A stretch of 64,000 nucleotides of DNA, from positions 81,621,001-81,685,000 of the forward strand of contig NC_083703.1 of the NCBI RefSeq assembly GCF_033118175.1. The letters run 5' to 3'. Below the pieces are notes generated by a model. It saw only the letters and a program-made list of their open reading frames with translations, did not search any database and was not told the origin of the DNA. Below, one piece after another: positions 21,583-33,062 of this stretch. This DNA is from Dama dama (taxonomy: Eukaryota > Chordata > Mammalia > Artiodactyla > Cervidae). Made by a program: the position numbers and the translations under genes. Positions within the stretch are counted from its first letter, which is position 1. Each line of letters starts with the position of its first letter.

Positions 21583-23074
21583 GAGAGGGGAGTTTATGTG
21601 GTTCTTAAATGTCTGCCTGTGGCCACAATGCCTTACTCTTCAGAGGGTTTTAAAGCCCTTCTGTTTCTCTTATGTCCACACTGTCCTAGCATTTTCAAAT
21701 TACCCTGAATATCAGAGTACCTTTCAGACATGCATATCAACTTGGAGTATATCTTACAAAATTACTCTCACAACAAACCCCGTTTCTTTTGGTGTTTTCG
21801 GCACCAGATAGCTGTCCTCTTTCACATAACTCTCCCCGCTCTGTTTGTGAATCCAGTGTGCTCTGATTCACTCTAAGGATGGCGTGGAGGAGGGTGGGTG
21901 GGCCTGGGGTGTTCGGGGAGGACTGACCGGTGATGAGATGGGGTGGCTGGAGCTGTTTACTCGAGAGCTGGCAGCTGCCTCCCTGAAGCGGCGACAGGGA
22001 GACTCTGTGGGGACACTTCGGGACTTCCCTGAGCGCCCGGCTATTTTTGCCACCTTGGAGATCAGTGCTATGAGAGTCTAATTTTGGAGTGAGGAGTGGC
22101 AGTGTGTGGGAGGTCCCTCATTCCTTGACCCGGCCTGTCATTTTTAGAATTTCCTTCAAGGCGAGAGGGACGTGGTGGAGAGTGACTGCAGTCTGGCGGC
22201 TCCCTGGGTGGCTGTAGGTTTGGGCTCCCCAGGGGTGACATTGAGGCTCCGGAGTGACGTTTCCCCCTTCCTCTGCAGGCCCGACTGTGCCCCCAGGTTT
22301 GAGAGTTTAATCCAAGCTGTTTCTGCGTTCCCTCTGTTTTCATTTGCTTGTTTAACTGATAGATTTATTTCCATGTTTGGTTTTGCAAATAAAATTTGAT
22401 AATGAATTTGTAGAATTCAAGTGAAACTCTTTTACAGTTCTGCAAACCAAAGTAATTTATATTCAGCCTCATTTAAAAAATTATAGTCAGCACATTTTTT
22501 TAAAAAATACGGAAGACATCAAAGAAAGCATAGAATCAATTTCACTACTTCTCAGACTGAAAAGTCTGAGCTCTTTGTGCAGGGATTGTTATTTGGGGAC
22601 TGTTACGCTGGGATTTTTATGCGGGGACTTTCATGTATGAACAAGCTTTTCACGAATTTGTCCCCATCCCTCTATCCACAGAAAGTCAGTTTTTGCCTCT
22701 TTTTGTGTTTATAGACTCTGGTTAATTGGGTTAGCTTACAGATTCTTTTTTTTTTCTTATAGCGTTTTTCTTAAAGCGGTTATCAACTTTTTTCCACTCC
22801 TGAAATAAATCCTTTTTATAACCTGGTAATATTAATTATAGCTCAAAAATATTTTGTCAAATACCTATCTATTGCTTTCAAAGTAGATCTTATAGAGGGC
22901 ATAAAATAAATTGTGAAAACTTTTGCATCTTTAAAGAAGCTTGAATTTAGATAAGTTATGAATTTAAACCCTTCAAAACATGCAACAGTATAATCCTGTG
23001 ATTCAATTTGCTGTAGTCCCTTCAGAGGGCAATCTGTCCCTCTGATCAGGATTAAACTGATCAGAATTGAATTC
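21583..23074. other. DOK5 intron sequence, nothing recognised
   Basis: About 1.5 kb. GC-rich in 21880-22290, then AT-rich. Frames on both strands at 21868-22399 look like chance. Confidence 0.5.
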
Positions 23075-23192
23075 AGGGACTCCCCCGGTGGTCCAGTGGT
23101 TAAGACTCCATGCTTCCACTGAAGGGGTCACAGGTTCAATCATTGGTCATGGACGTTCCACGTGCCGAGGTGCAGCCAAAACAATGAAAACT
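23075..23192 (+). mobile_element. CHR-type tRNA-derived SINE, short form
   Basis: AGGGACTCCCCCGGTGGTCC, GTGGTTAAGACTCCATGCTT, GGTTCAATCATTGGTC and a CAGCCAAAACAATGAAAA tail. Confidence 0.8.
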
Positions 23193-23529
23193 TCAGGCAG
23201 CTCTTTACTCAGCAACAGTACTTCCAGGGATTTACCCTAAACATACACCAGCAGAAGCAAAGATAATGTGGACACGCCTGGAGGGAGTCACACAGATGAG
23301 GAAAGGCAGGACAGCAGGCAGAGTGGACACACTCATTCCCACCCTGACCCTCACACGTGCTTTGTGAGCCCTGAGAGTGGATGTGTGGCGGGAGACTAAT
23401 GTCCCGGGTTGTGTTGGTTACCTTTGGCGAGCGGGACTGTGACTCGAGGGACTGGGAGGGGGCTTTTACATCAGTGTTTCACTGCATGTTTTTCTCTAAC
23501 AATAATTTTTTTAGACTGTCTACATAATT
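23193..23529. other. DOK5 intron sequence, nothing clear
   Basis: A short stretch near 23217-23250 (CTTCCAGGGATTTACCCTAA) recalls L1 but is too decayed to call. Confidence 0.4.
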
Positions 23530-23815
23530 TTTAGAAGTTTATTCACTTCTGGCTCTGCTGGCCCTGTTGCCTGGAGGGCTTTGTCTCTACTTGCGGCGAG
23601 TGGGGGTGGCTCTGAGTGTGGTGTGGGGGCTTCTCTTGCAGAGCGCAGTCTCTAGGACACGCGGGCTCCAGTAGTTACATCTCCCAGGCTCTAGGCACAA
23701 GTTCAACAGCTGTGGCAGCCGGGCTTAGCTGCTGCTCTGCTCGGGGGATCTTCCTGGACCAGAGATCGAACCCATATCTCCTGCAGGACGCTCTACCGCT
23801 GAGCCACCAGGGTAG
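23530..23815 (-). mobile_element. CHR-type SINE, long form
   Basis: The minus strand starts ACCCTGGTGGCTCAGCGGTA and includes GGTTCGATCTCTGGTC, GAAGATCCCCCGAGCAGAG and GCCCGCGTGTCCTAG-type modules. Confidence 0.85.
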
Positions 23816-24087
23816 CACCCATAATTATTTATAGAAACAGTAGCTGAACGTCTGGCCTGGGCAGAATGAGCTGATACACCGCTGAGAAAGAGGAAGGGCT
23901 CGCCCCCTGAACTGCGTAGCAGTGCTTGGTAAGAAAGAACAGGTTTTGAAAGCTTGGCAGGGACGTTTCCAGGTGCTAGAAATGTGGTCTCCATCAAGGG
24001 ATAAGATGATCTTTGTGGAGAAGTTTGTGCCTGAGCTGAGTTTCCGGATGAACCAGAGGTAGCTGTGAGCGACTGCTGCTGGAGATA

Positions 24088-24285
24088 ATGGTGAATTTAC
24101 TTCGTGCCAGGAGCTCTGCTGAGCACGAGACATGTGTTAAGACCTTATCTTGACTCTTTAGCTCGGCTCCACTCACGTGGGTACTGTCAGCCCATTTTTA
24201 TAGCCAGTGAGTTTGAAGCCTGGACATGCAGATTGAAGTGATGGTGCCAAGATTTAAACCCAGGTGTTCGTAGCTCCAGTATCTA
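24088..24285 (+). mobile_element. MIR (ancient SINE)
   Basis: TTTACTTCGTGCCAGGAGCT, CTGAGCACGAGACATGTGTT and a decayed core, then AGATTTAAACCCAGGTG. Confidence 0.65.
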
Positions 24286-24615
24286 CAGGTTAGCTACTGG
24301 GCTCTTCTCAGCAAAAATTAATTTTTTTTCCCTCTGAATTCATTTATGTCAAGATAGAATGCAGCTATTTGAAATCATGGAACATAGTATCAACACAGAA
24401 TAAAGTTGTGGAATTGAATTGTTATATTTCATTTATATTAATAAATATATTCAAAGGAGCAAATGTAGCTTTTAAGATTTATTAAGTTACTAATGGCACA
24501 AGTACCTAAGAGTTTCTAAGTTAAGAGTGATACTGCTTGATTTTCAAGTTAAAAGATAATAATAATATTTCAATTGGATGGCAGCAAATGCAAAAGCATG
24601 TTTTGAACTATATAA
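24286..24615. other. AT-rich DOK5 intron sequence, nothing recognised
   Basis: About 330 bp ending in the left target duplication of the next SINE. Confidence 0.5.
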
Positions 24616-24837
24616 TCCATGTAAGGTGCCAGGTACTGGTGGCTCAGGGGTAAAGAATCTGCCTGCCCATGTAGGAGATTCGAGTTCGATCCTTGGGCCA
24701 GGAAGAGCCCCTGGAGAAGGAAATGGCCACACACTCCAGTGTTCTTCTCTGGGAAATCCCATGGACAGTGGAGCCTGGTGAGCTACAGTCCGTGGGGTCA
24801 CAGAGAGTCAAACACGATTTAGTGACTAAACAACAAC
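24616..24837 (+). mobile_element. Bov-tA SINE with 9-bp target duplication
   Basis: ACTATATAA flanks it at 24607-24615 and 24838-24846. The head carries extra 5' bases before TACTGGTGGCTCAGGGGTAA. The B box is GTTCGATCCTTGG. Confidence 0.93.
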
Positions 24838-25024
24838 ACTATATAAGGTATTGGCACAGATGGTATTTTTAAAGACTGAATTAGTTCCCTGTGTTTAAAG
24901 TGGAAGATTTCACATAAAACACGTGGTTCTGTCTTTTGAGAAAACGAGAATATCTGGTGATCCTGTTCCTGCCTGAGTCAAAATTGAATAGCAGCTCTCA
25001 TTCTGAGATGCTGACTGCTCTTCC

Positions 25025-25370
25025 TTTTTTTTTTTTAAATTTTATTGACTTATTTTATTTCTGGCTGTGCTGGGCCTTCATTGCTGCGGGGGCTTTCTCT
25101 TGCTGTGGCGAGCGGGGGCTGCCCTGTGCCTGCTTGGGCTTCTCATTCCTGGGCTTCTCTTGATGTGGCGCACAGGTAGGCATGCGGGCTTCAGGAATCA
25201 CAGCACCCGGCTCAGTGGTTAGGGCACGGGCTCCAGAGCCCAGGCTAGGGCCTGTGACGCCTGGGCTTAGTTGTCCCACGGCATGTGGGATCTTCCTGGA
25301 GCAGGGATCGAACCTGTGTCTCCTTCATTGGCAGGCAGATTCTTTACCACTGAGCCACCAGGGAAGCCTG
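25025..25370 (-). mobile_element. CHR-type SINE, long form, well preserved
   Basis: The minus strand reads GGCTTCCCTGGTGGCTCAGT, GGTTCGATCCCTGCTCC and GAAGATCCCACATGCCGTGG, then the CHR body with GCCCCCGCTCGCCACAGCAA, and an A-rich tail. Confidence 0.9.
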
Positions 25371-26778
25371 CTTTAGCTTTCTGCAGTTCCTGTCGTTTCT
25401 TGCTATCTCTGGGCCTCTGGAGGGGACAAGGCCCTCTGTGTCACCATCATCTCAGGGCTTGGCACAGGGTTCACTGACGTTTTGCTGAATGAACAAAAGA
25501 GGGTCGAATAGATTTTATGAGCACAGGGAAGAAGAGAAACGAAGCCAGAATCCCAGATCCCATCTCCCCTCCAATGCCAAACACGGCCCAGGCTCCAAGT
25601 GAGTCTGCTCTGAGAGGCCGCTGGAAACAGTCCCAGAGGTTATCAGTTTCTGTGTACAGCTAGGCAAGGAGGCATAAAAAGTTACAGAAGTGAAGGGAGG
25701 GCTCATTCTACTTTATGCACACGGCCGAGAATCCAGACGGCTCTGAGTGAATGGATGCAAATCACTTTCCTTCCATGAAAATAACCGTTTGAGCGCATCT
25801 GGAGCTCACCAAAATGCTGTATTTGGAAATTTGGCCCCAAATGCTGGATTCCACCAACGGTCTCTTTATCAAAGCTGTGGGCGACAGTGCGGGCGTCGTC
25901 TCAGCTGGAGTTCTGCTCGCCAAGTGGTGTCACGGCTGCATTTTTTCCCTCCGCTGTCTTTCTCTCTTGCTCATGTCTTCTCTCTCCTCTTTTGTAACAC
26001 TCAAGGAGTAAGCCTCTGTCCACTCTCTTTCCTTCACAGTTCAGTCATATTCTGTTATGTCTCAGTAACATTTCGATGGTGGGAACACCCTCGATTTTGC
26101 TCCAAGAATTAGAACAAGGGCAAGAGCTGGAGAAAGCTAAGACAGCTCTTTGAGTGGTGCCTGCCAAACATCCGGCAGAGCTGGTCAGGGTTTGGCGGTC
26201 CAGGGGAGCAGGTTTCCTTAGAAAGCCCAGGCTGGCCACCTGTCTTGCAGACAGTCGATTTCCACTCAAGAGAAGTGCCCTGGGACGATGGGGCTCCAGG
26301 GGCCAGCAGAGTCCCTGTGAGCTTCTGTCCTTCAAGCCCCTAGGGGCCTTCCCAGCTCCGTGCGCCTCCTCCAAACAGCTGTCATTTCTCTAAGGTCTGG
26401 ACTTTCACTTCCACAAGAAAATGTATTTCTAGACTTCAGTGAACAGGATGTGAGCCCATCCTTAAGGTCTTCATGACATCCTCAGCGCTTCCTCAGGAAA
26501 TGCACCGGGCTCCACTCTGGGCCTCGGCTCTGGAGGAGAAGGCTAGGTCTCACGTCCTGGCCGGCACTCTTCCCAACCCTGTGTCCTTGGGCAGGTCATG
26601 TCACCACCTTTTCTGTGTGTCCCCCCTCCTGTGAAAAAGGAGGTTGTGTTAGTACACACCTCGCTGGGGGGGTTAAAGCGTGAGATTTGCCGGCATCGTG
26701 GCTGCAGCTACCAAATACAAGACAACCCGAGTTGTTAATGCTGACGGGGAGCGTAAATGAACTCGACTCCAACACATT
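25371..26778. other. DOK5 intron sequence, mostly nothing recognised
   Basis: About 1.4 kb. CACAGGGTTCACTGACGTTT with TGCTGAATGAAC near 25465-25495 may be a MIR or L2 remnant. Frames at 25747-26393 have no recognised domain. Confidence 0.45.
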
Positions 26779-26862
26779 TTTTTAAAATGTTTTTTGGGAT
26801 ATAATCACTTTACGATGTTGTTAGCTTGTGCTCTACAACGAAGTGAATCAGCTATATGTAGG
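26779..26862 (+). mobile_element. L1 3'-end fragment
   Basis: GGGATATAATCACTTTACGA, GTGCTCTACAACGAAGTGAA and TCAGCTATATG match the artiodactyl L1 end. A SINE body follows directly. Confidence 0.65.
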
Positions 26863-27010
26863 GTGTGATCCCTGGGTCAGGAAGATCCCCTGGGGAAGGA
26901 AATGGCACGCACTCCAGTATTCTTGCCTGGAGAGTCCCATGGACAGCAGGGCCTGGTGGGCCACAGCCTGTGGGCTCGCGGAGAGTCGGCGTGGCGGGGG
27001 ACTGGGCACA
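26863..27010 (+). mobile_element. Bov-A SINE body, head missing
   Basis: It starts inside the B-box region (GTGTGATCCCTGGGTCAGG) and keeps the Bov-A body. The terminal block is heavily changed (CGGAGAGTCGGCGTGGCGGG). Confidence 0.85.
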
Positions 27011-27711
27011 CACGCCCTCCCTCCTGAGCCTCGCTCCCGCCCCCACCCACCCCGGGGCGCCACAGAGCGCTGGGCCGAGCACTGCGGGCTCAGCAGCAGC
27101 CCACTAGCTGTCTGTCTTACACGTGGGACTGTTTGTATGTCAACTCTACTCCCCCATTTCGTCCCACCTAAAGTTTTTTTTTAAAAAGAGACTCTTGGGA
27201 TAAAGCAGAACCTCTTAGCGGTCTGCTGGGTTGGAGGTGGGCAGGGCAGAGCAGGCGGGCGTCCCCCGAGAGCCGTCCTCTCTGGACTGTTGGCACATCG
27301 CTTTCATGGGAACCATGAGCGGGAACCGAACACTGTTAAGCAGGTCGGAAAACAAAGAACGCACAGCACTGGTTGAGTCAGAGAGGATGAGGCTGCAGCT
27401 GATGGGGGACCAGAGCGGCTCCTCATCCACGGCCTGGTTCGCACATTCCATCGAGCCCGCCAGCGTGCCCGCCCGTGACTCAGTCATTCAGCAGCTTTTA
27501 CCAAGTGCCTGGTGTGTGCTGTCGTGCAGATCACGCCCTGTGCGGGGTGTGTGAGCGTAGATGAGTTGGCTTCTCCTCCAGGGAAGGAGAGCTCTGATCG
27601 CAAGTGGCTCTGCTCTCCTCTGTTGAGGAGGTGGCTCCGTTGTGCGTGCATGCAGTGATGGGATCCCAGCTGGGCTCTGACCTGGCGCCCTGGCCATTTA
27701 CTATACAAGGC
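27011..27711. other. DOK5 intron sequence with a possible L2 remnant
   Basis: ATTCAGCAGCTTTTACCAAG with TGCCTGGTGTGTGCTGTCG (27484-27525) recalls an L2 3' end. Otherwise nothing is seen. Confidence 0.4.
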
Positions 27712-27836
27712 GGAAAAGGCCACCCTCTCTGGCCTTCTTGCCGGGAAGGGTCCATGGACAGAGCAGCCTGCCAGGCTGCAGTCCCTGGGCTCGCAGAGTC
27801 AGGTACCACTCAGCGAATAAACACATGCACACACAC
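27712..27836 (+). mobile_element. Decayed Bov-A SINE body
   Basis: GAAAAGGCCACCCTCTCTGG, TTCTTGCCGGGAAGGGTCCA, TGGACAGAGCAGCCTGCC and GGCTGCAGTCCCTGGGCTCG align with Bov-A, at high divergence. Confidence 0.7.
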
Positions 27837-28549
27837 CTGGGGAACAGAAGATCTGTGTTTTATCTATTTTTAATTTCCAGCTCCCAGCAGAGTGATTGGC
27901 GTATAAATGATGCCCAGGGTATAGAAATGCATGCCATGAGGGAGTGCATGAATCAAAGCACCAAGTGCAGAATTCGCTGAAAGCGGTGAGGGGAGGCAGG
28001 GTGCAGGCAGGGGGCGCGTGAGTGGAAAACCGAGTTTGGAGGCTTCAACTCATGGAGGGACAATTTAAGTTGGAATGAGCAGCTCCATCTGGCCTGGTGC
28101 CGCTTTATTTTGTTTAATTTTCACAACTCTCCTTGGAGATGGGGGTTGGTTTTTGAATTCTATTTATCTTTACATAAGTACATGTATGGAAAATTTAACT
28201 AACTGCAAAAATATGATCACATTGGTGGTGATGTGTGCTGTTTCTGATTTTCTTTTTTATTGTTGGTTTCCATGCCCCTTTCCTCTGTTTAGCAACTCCT
28301 GAAGCTTAAAAGTATGTTCTTACTTTTCCACGCTTTCCTCTGTACTCACGTCATGCTATGTAGAAATCTATACCTACACCCAGAAGATTACGTACACACT
28401 TAGATACCTACACAAGATATGAGTCTCTGGGGATCCTTGTTGGTTTTATAAAATCATGATCATTTTACACATTTAAAAAATGGCACCCTAGTTTTCTCAC
28501 TCAGCAATAAGTACTTAATGGAAATAATTCAAAGTATAGGTCTGACTCG
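27837..28549. other. DOK5 intron sequence, nothing recognised
   Basis: About 710 bp, AT-rich towards the end. Confidence 0.5.
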
Positions 28550-28767
28550 GGTTGGCAAACCATGGCTGATGAGCAAAATCTAGTCTGTGCCTGTTTTCAT
28601 GAATACGGTTTTATTAGAACACAGCTGTCCTCATCCATTTTTATATTGTCACGGCTGCTTTTGCATGGAAACAAAGGAGGGGGTTCTTAGCCACCGCAGA
28701 GACTGGACAGCCTGCAAAGCCAAAGGCCATTAATATCTGGCCTTGACAGAAAAGTTGGCCAACCTTG
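28550..28767 (-). mobile_element. hAT-type MITE (same family as 17124 and 52061)
   Basis: The plus strand reads GGTTGGCAAACCATGGCTGA, TTTTATTAGAACACAGCTGT and GGCCATTAATATCTGGCC, ending GTTGGCCAACCT. This is the reverse orientation of the other two copies, and both terminal parts are present. Confidence 0.8.
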
Positions 28768-29125
28768 GTCTCATTCATTCTTTTTAATGGAATACATTTT
28801 ATTAGCAATACGATCAAGTCTGTTTCACAGAGGGGGATCAGAGGCTCCATGGCTCACAGTCAGCAAGTGAAGAGCCAGGACAGGACCAGTAAGCCCAGGA
28901 TGTGTGTCAGTGGGAACTGAAAGGCTGAAGGACGTTTGGAGGCTCCGGTAGGAGAGAGAGGCTGTCTAGGGCCCAAGTGTGAGTGTGGTTGTGGTGTGAG
29001 TGGAGGTGAGAGGTGTGGGATCAGGAGAGGGGGCCCCTAGGGGTAGTGGTTCCCCGCCTTCCGTGGGAAGCAGAGTCCCCGAGAACGCTCACCCAGCCCC
29101 AGGCGGGTGGGCTCCACCTGCAGGG
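28768..29125. other. DOK5 intron sequence with a possible MIR remnant
   Basis: TTTCACAGAGGGGGATCAGA with GGCTCACAGTCAGCAAGTGA (28823-28870) recalls MIR. A GT-rich stretch lies at 28979-29022. Confidence 0.4.
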
Positions 29126-29223
29126 TTCCTGAAGGTCTGGGTGATGCGCTGGGATCTGAATGTCTAACAAGTTCTCAGGTGATGCTGACGCTGGCCCAGG
29201 GACCACACTGTGAGAACAACGAC
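29126..29223 (+). mobile_element. MER5A-like fragment (hAT MITE 3' half)
   Basis: GAATGTCTAACAAGTTCTCA, GGTGATGCTGACGCTGGCCC and GGGACCACACTGTGAGAAC follow the MER5A 3' half. Confidence 0.75.
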
Positions 29224-30699
29224 TCTAAAGTGACTGAGAATTTGGCTCGTTGGTCCTTGGAAGAGATGACAGGGGAGCTAGAGCCCAGTGTGCGACCGCG
29301 TGCTCTGATACCCTTTATACCCACAGAAACCCGCAGGCAGACTTACATCAGCGATCGTTCAGTGACCATCCATGGTGCTGAGAACACAGGTGTCAATACA
29401 GGCGTAATTGCCTGCCGGTCTTCACGTGCATCTCAGCACGATGTGTTCATGGGGTTTCATTGTTTATGAAAGCAAGAACATGTGGTTACGCTCTTGCTGG
29501 AGAAAGCTGCCTCCTTTTAAGACCTCATTCCTCCGCCAGCAGGGGAGTGCACCTGTCCAGCAGGTGGAGGAAAGATGGGTGTGAGAACCTCTCTGCGGAC
29601 CTGTGTACACCTCTAGGACGATTTACCCCTTCTCATCAACCTGCAGTGATTACAGGACTTGTCCCACTGTGGTTACAAAACTTGTTCAACGGCATCTGTA
29701 CCTCCGTTCCAGAGGGTTTGGTTCCCAGCACTTAGCATAGCAATTAGCATTTTAAGCGGTTTGTATTGATTAAATGAATGCGCTTCATCAAGTACAGAGA
29801 ATCCCAAAGAATGCAACAAAGGTAGTTATCTCAATGAATTACTCCCAGCACGAAACCAAACAAGATATATCTGCTAGCACTTTACAAGGGTGTTTGATAT
29901 ACCTTAGAAATATGGATTTCTCAAACTGGGTAAATAGATCGCATGCTACACAAATACACACTTGATTTTTATGTCTTAAAAAAATATTGTCTAAGACTGT
30001 TGTTCTCTTTTAAAAGAGACATTTGATATGGATTTTGTAGGAATAAACTTAATGATTTAAAGCTTCTGTTCAAAGCATGTTTACTGTTCATGAGGTATTT
30101 GGAGTACTTCTCTGGTTAGAATTTTGAAATTATGTTTAAGCTTTGTTGGGAGCTCTTTTCTAGTCTCCTTTCAGTTTCTCCTTGGTTTCATTTTCTTGTG
30201 TCATCTGGAGAGGATCAAGGGGGTTTGGGGTTGGGGAGGAAGGGATCTATAAAGTGACAGTGTGTGAAGTGGGAAGAGATTTCTTCTCTACAAGCTTGTT
30301 CTTGCAGGAGTGGGGGGTACTTACACATTACTTAGTGCTTTATTCAAAGTTTCAAAGTTCTTTAATGCATGGAATGGTATGCAACAGAGGGTGGGAGCTA
30401 TGATTTCTCTTGAGACTTCAAAAGAAGGCATTTGGATTAAAAGATTTGATCCGCACGTGATAGAAAATGCAAATGGTACAAAAGGATGCACCGTGTGTAA
30501 TCAACCTCTTTCCCGTGCTTAATGCCTCTTTGGTCCCCAATTTATGTTCTTGGAAGTGAACACTTACCAGCTTCATTTGCATCCTTCCAGAACAATGTAT
30601 CACTTAATAGATACAAATGTATCTATTTATTAATAGGTTCATTCATTTTGAGTACCACTCTCTTAGGAAGCAGTACAGCAAAGAACAAGAAAGAGTCCT
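29224..30699. other. DOK5 intron sequence, nothing recognised
   Basis: About 1.5 kb. Frames at 29107-29735 and 30182-30743 have no recognised domain or exon-like splice context. Confidence 0.5.
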
Positions 30700-31215
30700 T
30701 GTCTTCAGAAAGAGTTTGCTCATTATTGTGGGTGATGAGATGATCATCAATAGATAATAAACAAAACTGTGTCAAGAGTTGGTGAATGCTCTGGGGATGG
30801 CAGTGTAGAGGGGGAGAGGAGGAAGGGGATATGTTGCTCTGATGAAGCAAGACGCTGGCAGAGAGAGGAGGGAAAGAGAAGTGGAAATTTCCAAGGGCCA
30901 GTTGTTCTAGGCAGAGGGAACCATACTCGCAGAGGTGCTGAGGCAGCTCTGTTCTTTGCTTGTTCAAGTCCAAAGCCATGACTTTGAAACATGAATGAGA
31001 AGAGGGCTAGAAGGTGTTGTCCAGAAATAAGTAGGTGCCAAGTCCTAGAGGACCTTGTAGTCGTGGTCCAGACTTTGGATTTTGCGTGCGGTGAGTTGGG
31101 AAATCACCGGAGGGTTCTGAGTAATGGCCCAGTGCTGTCTTTACTATTGAAGGGGGCACTCTGGCAGCTGTTTGCAAAAGACTGGGGATGGTTGAGGCGA
31201 GAGTAAAGGACAAAG
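30700..31215 (+). mobile_element. L2 (ancient LINE) 3' fragment
   Basis: The L2 tail order is seen: GATAATAAACAAAACTGTGT, the GGGGATGGCAGTGT region, TCTAGGCAGAGGGAACCATA, AGGTGCTGAGGCAGC and AGTCCTAGAGGACCTTGTAG, GGAGGGTTCTGAGTAATGGC, GGGGGCACTCTGGCAGCTGT. Confidence 0.8.
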
Positions 31216-31281
31216 CCAAGCTCAGGACTGTTTCTATCATCAAGGCATCCAGGAGAGCGCTAAGGATGTGGATTGGATGGT

Positions 31282-31299
31282 GGGGGGGGGGGGGGGGGG
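31282..31299. repeat. Run of 18 G
   Basis: An uninterrupted poly-G tract, preceded by GGATTGGATGGT. The exact length is error-prone in sequencing. Confidence 0.9.
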
Positions 31300-31535
31300 T
31301 AGCGGGTGGAAAGTGGAAGCTGGGTACGTTCTGAAGAACAGGGTTTGCTGATGGCTGGACTCTCATGTAGGATAGGGTGTAAACAAGGTGCTCCCGAGGG
31401 TTTCTCTTCTTTAAGCAGAGCAGTGGGTCAAATGGAAGAAGCATTTACCCGGAAGGGGAAGAACTGCAGAGAGTGGAGCCTGAGAAATGATGCCTTGGGT
31501 TTGTGTGTGTTCAGTGAGAGCCTAGCTCTGCTGGG

Positions 31536-31600
31536 TCCCTTGTGGCTCAGATGGTGAGGCATCTACCTGCCATGCAGACCAGGTTCAATCGCTGAGTCAG
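31536..31600 (+). mobile_element. Bov-tA SINE head only
   Basis: GTCCCTTGTGGCTCAGATGG, GCATCTACCTGCCATGCAG and GGTTCAATCGCTGAGTCAG represent the tRNA-like part. No Bov-A body follows. Confidence 0.75.
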
Positions 31601-32317
31601 AGCCTGCTGGACATTTGGTGGAGGTGGGGAGCAGGCTGTGAAATAACAGGACTCTGAGGCTTCAGGAAGAGATCAGAGTCACAGATACACGTTTGAGAAG
31701 CGTCAGAGTGGATCGATGGTGTTTAAATCTGCCCCAGTGACGAGTTCTCCCCATGAACACGCATACATGAGTAATTGCAGCCCTTTGAGGTTAGAATTGT
31801 TTCACATCACTTCAGAAAAGATCTACGTTTTGCTTTTTAATGACTAACCTGTTAGTCTGTTGCATAGGTATACAGTAATGTGAAGATAAGACTGCTTCAT
31901 TTAAAAATAATAAAAAAATTACCAACCCATCTACTTTTCTGAGGTTAGTCACATTTTAAAGTAATTTTTGAGTCAGTCTAAAATTCAATTTGTCATGTAA
32001 AATAAAATTAACATTTTAAAAATTAAAAAATACTGGTCATTGGGATAATTGTAGTAGAGTGGGTCTTAAAGTAAAAATTATAGTTAGTAGAGAAAAAATG
32101 TTATAAAAGGAGATTTGGTCACAATTTAGTCCCTCCATCTTATCTGATAAATTTAAAATGGTTAGGAAAATGAACAAGTGTAGTGCAACCAAAGTATGGG
32201 CTATGATGCAGACATTAAGATGACAGCATAGAAGATGGCAGCATTAGGAACATTAGGATACATTTACAATATATGAAATGAGAAAAAGCGGACAGTGTGA
32301 CACTGTACACATTATCC
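31601..32317. other. AT-rich DOK5 intron sequence, nothing recognised
   Basis: About 720 bp, strongly A/T-rich from 31840 to 32170. Confidence 0.5.
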
Positions 32318-32522
32318 TGTGCTCAGTCTTTCATTCCTGCCTAACTTTTTTCGACCTCATGGACTGTGGCCCGCCAGGCTCCTCTGTCCATAATTTCCCA
32401 GGCAAGAACACTGGAGTGGGTTGCCATTCCCTTCTCCAGGGGATCCTCCTGACCCCAGAGATCAAACCCAGGTCTCATATTGCAGTCAGATTTTTCACTG
32501 TCTGAACCACCAGGGAAGCCCC
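32318..32522 (-). mobile_element. Bov-tA SINE
   Basis: The minus strand reads GGGCTTCCCTGGTGGTTCAG, GGTTTGATCTCTGGGGTCAG and a body ending AAAAAAGTTAGGCAGG, with a diverged terminal block. Confidence 0.9.
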
Positions 32523-32689
32523 ATTAATGACTAAAGGAGGTTAGATAACCAGCCTGGAGCCAGACCATTATTAGCGGCAGATCCAGACTTCAACCCGTTT
32601 CCTGACTCTAGAGTTGGGCTCTTAACATAGTGGAAAACTTTTCCCCAGATTGATTGATCCAAAGTGGATGAATGACATAGGACATGAAT

Positions 32690-32897
32690 GCTTGTGCGCA
32701 TGCTCGATCCTGTCCAACGCTTAATTAGACCCCATGGACTGTAGACCCCACGCTCTTCTGTCCTTGGGGTTTTCCTGGCAAGAATACTGGAGTTGGTTGT
32801 CATTTCCTCCTCCATGGGATCTTCCAGACCCAGGGATCGAACCCAAGTCTCCTGCATTGCAGTTGGATGCTTTATCACTGAGCCTCCAGGGAAGCAC
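32690..32897 (-). mobile_element. Bov-tA SINE
   Basis: The minus strand reads GTGCTTCCCTGGAGGCTCAG, GGTTCGATCCCTGGGTCTGG and a full body. The end is diverged (GTTGGACAGGATCGAGCATG). Confidence 0.92.
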
Positions 32898-32909
32898 TAA
32901 CATAGGACA

Positions 32910-33062
32910 GTGGTTCTCAAAGTGTGGTCCCTGGAGACCAGTATGATCTGAATTATCTGGAAACTTGGGGAAAATGCAAATTCCCCGTCTACAGTGGGGT
33001 GGGGACCGAAATCTGCGTTCTAATGAGCCCTCCCAACTGATTCTTGCTAAAGCTGGAGAGCT
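32910..33062 (+). mobile_element. MER5A-like hAT MITE
   Basis: Starts CAGTGGTTCTCAAAGTGTGG and continues with GACCAGTATGATCTGAATTA, AATGCAAATTCCCC and GAAATCTGCGTTCTAATGAG. The 3' terminal repeat is lost. Confidence 0.8.
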
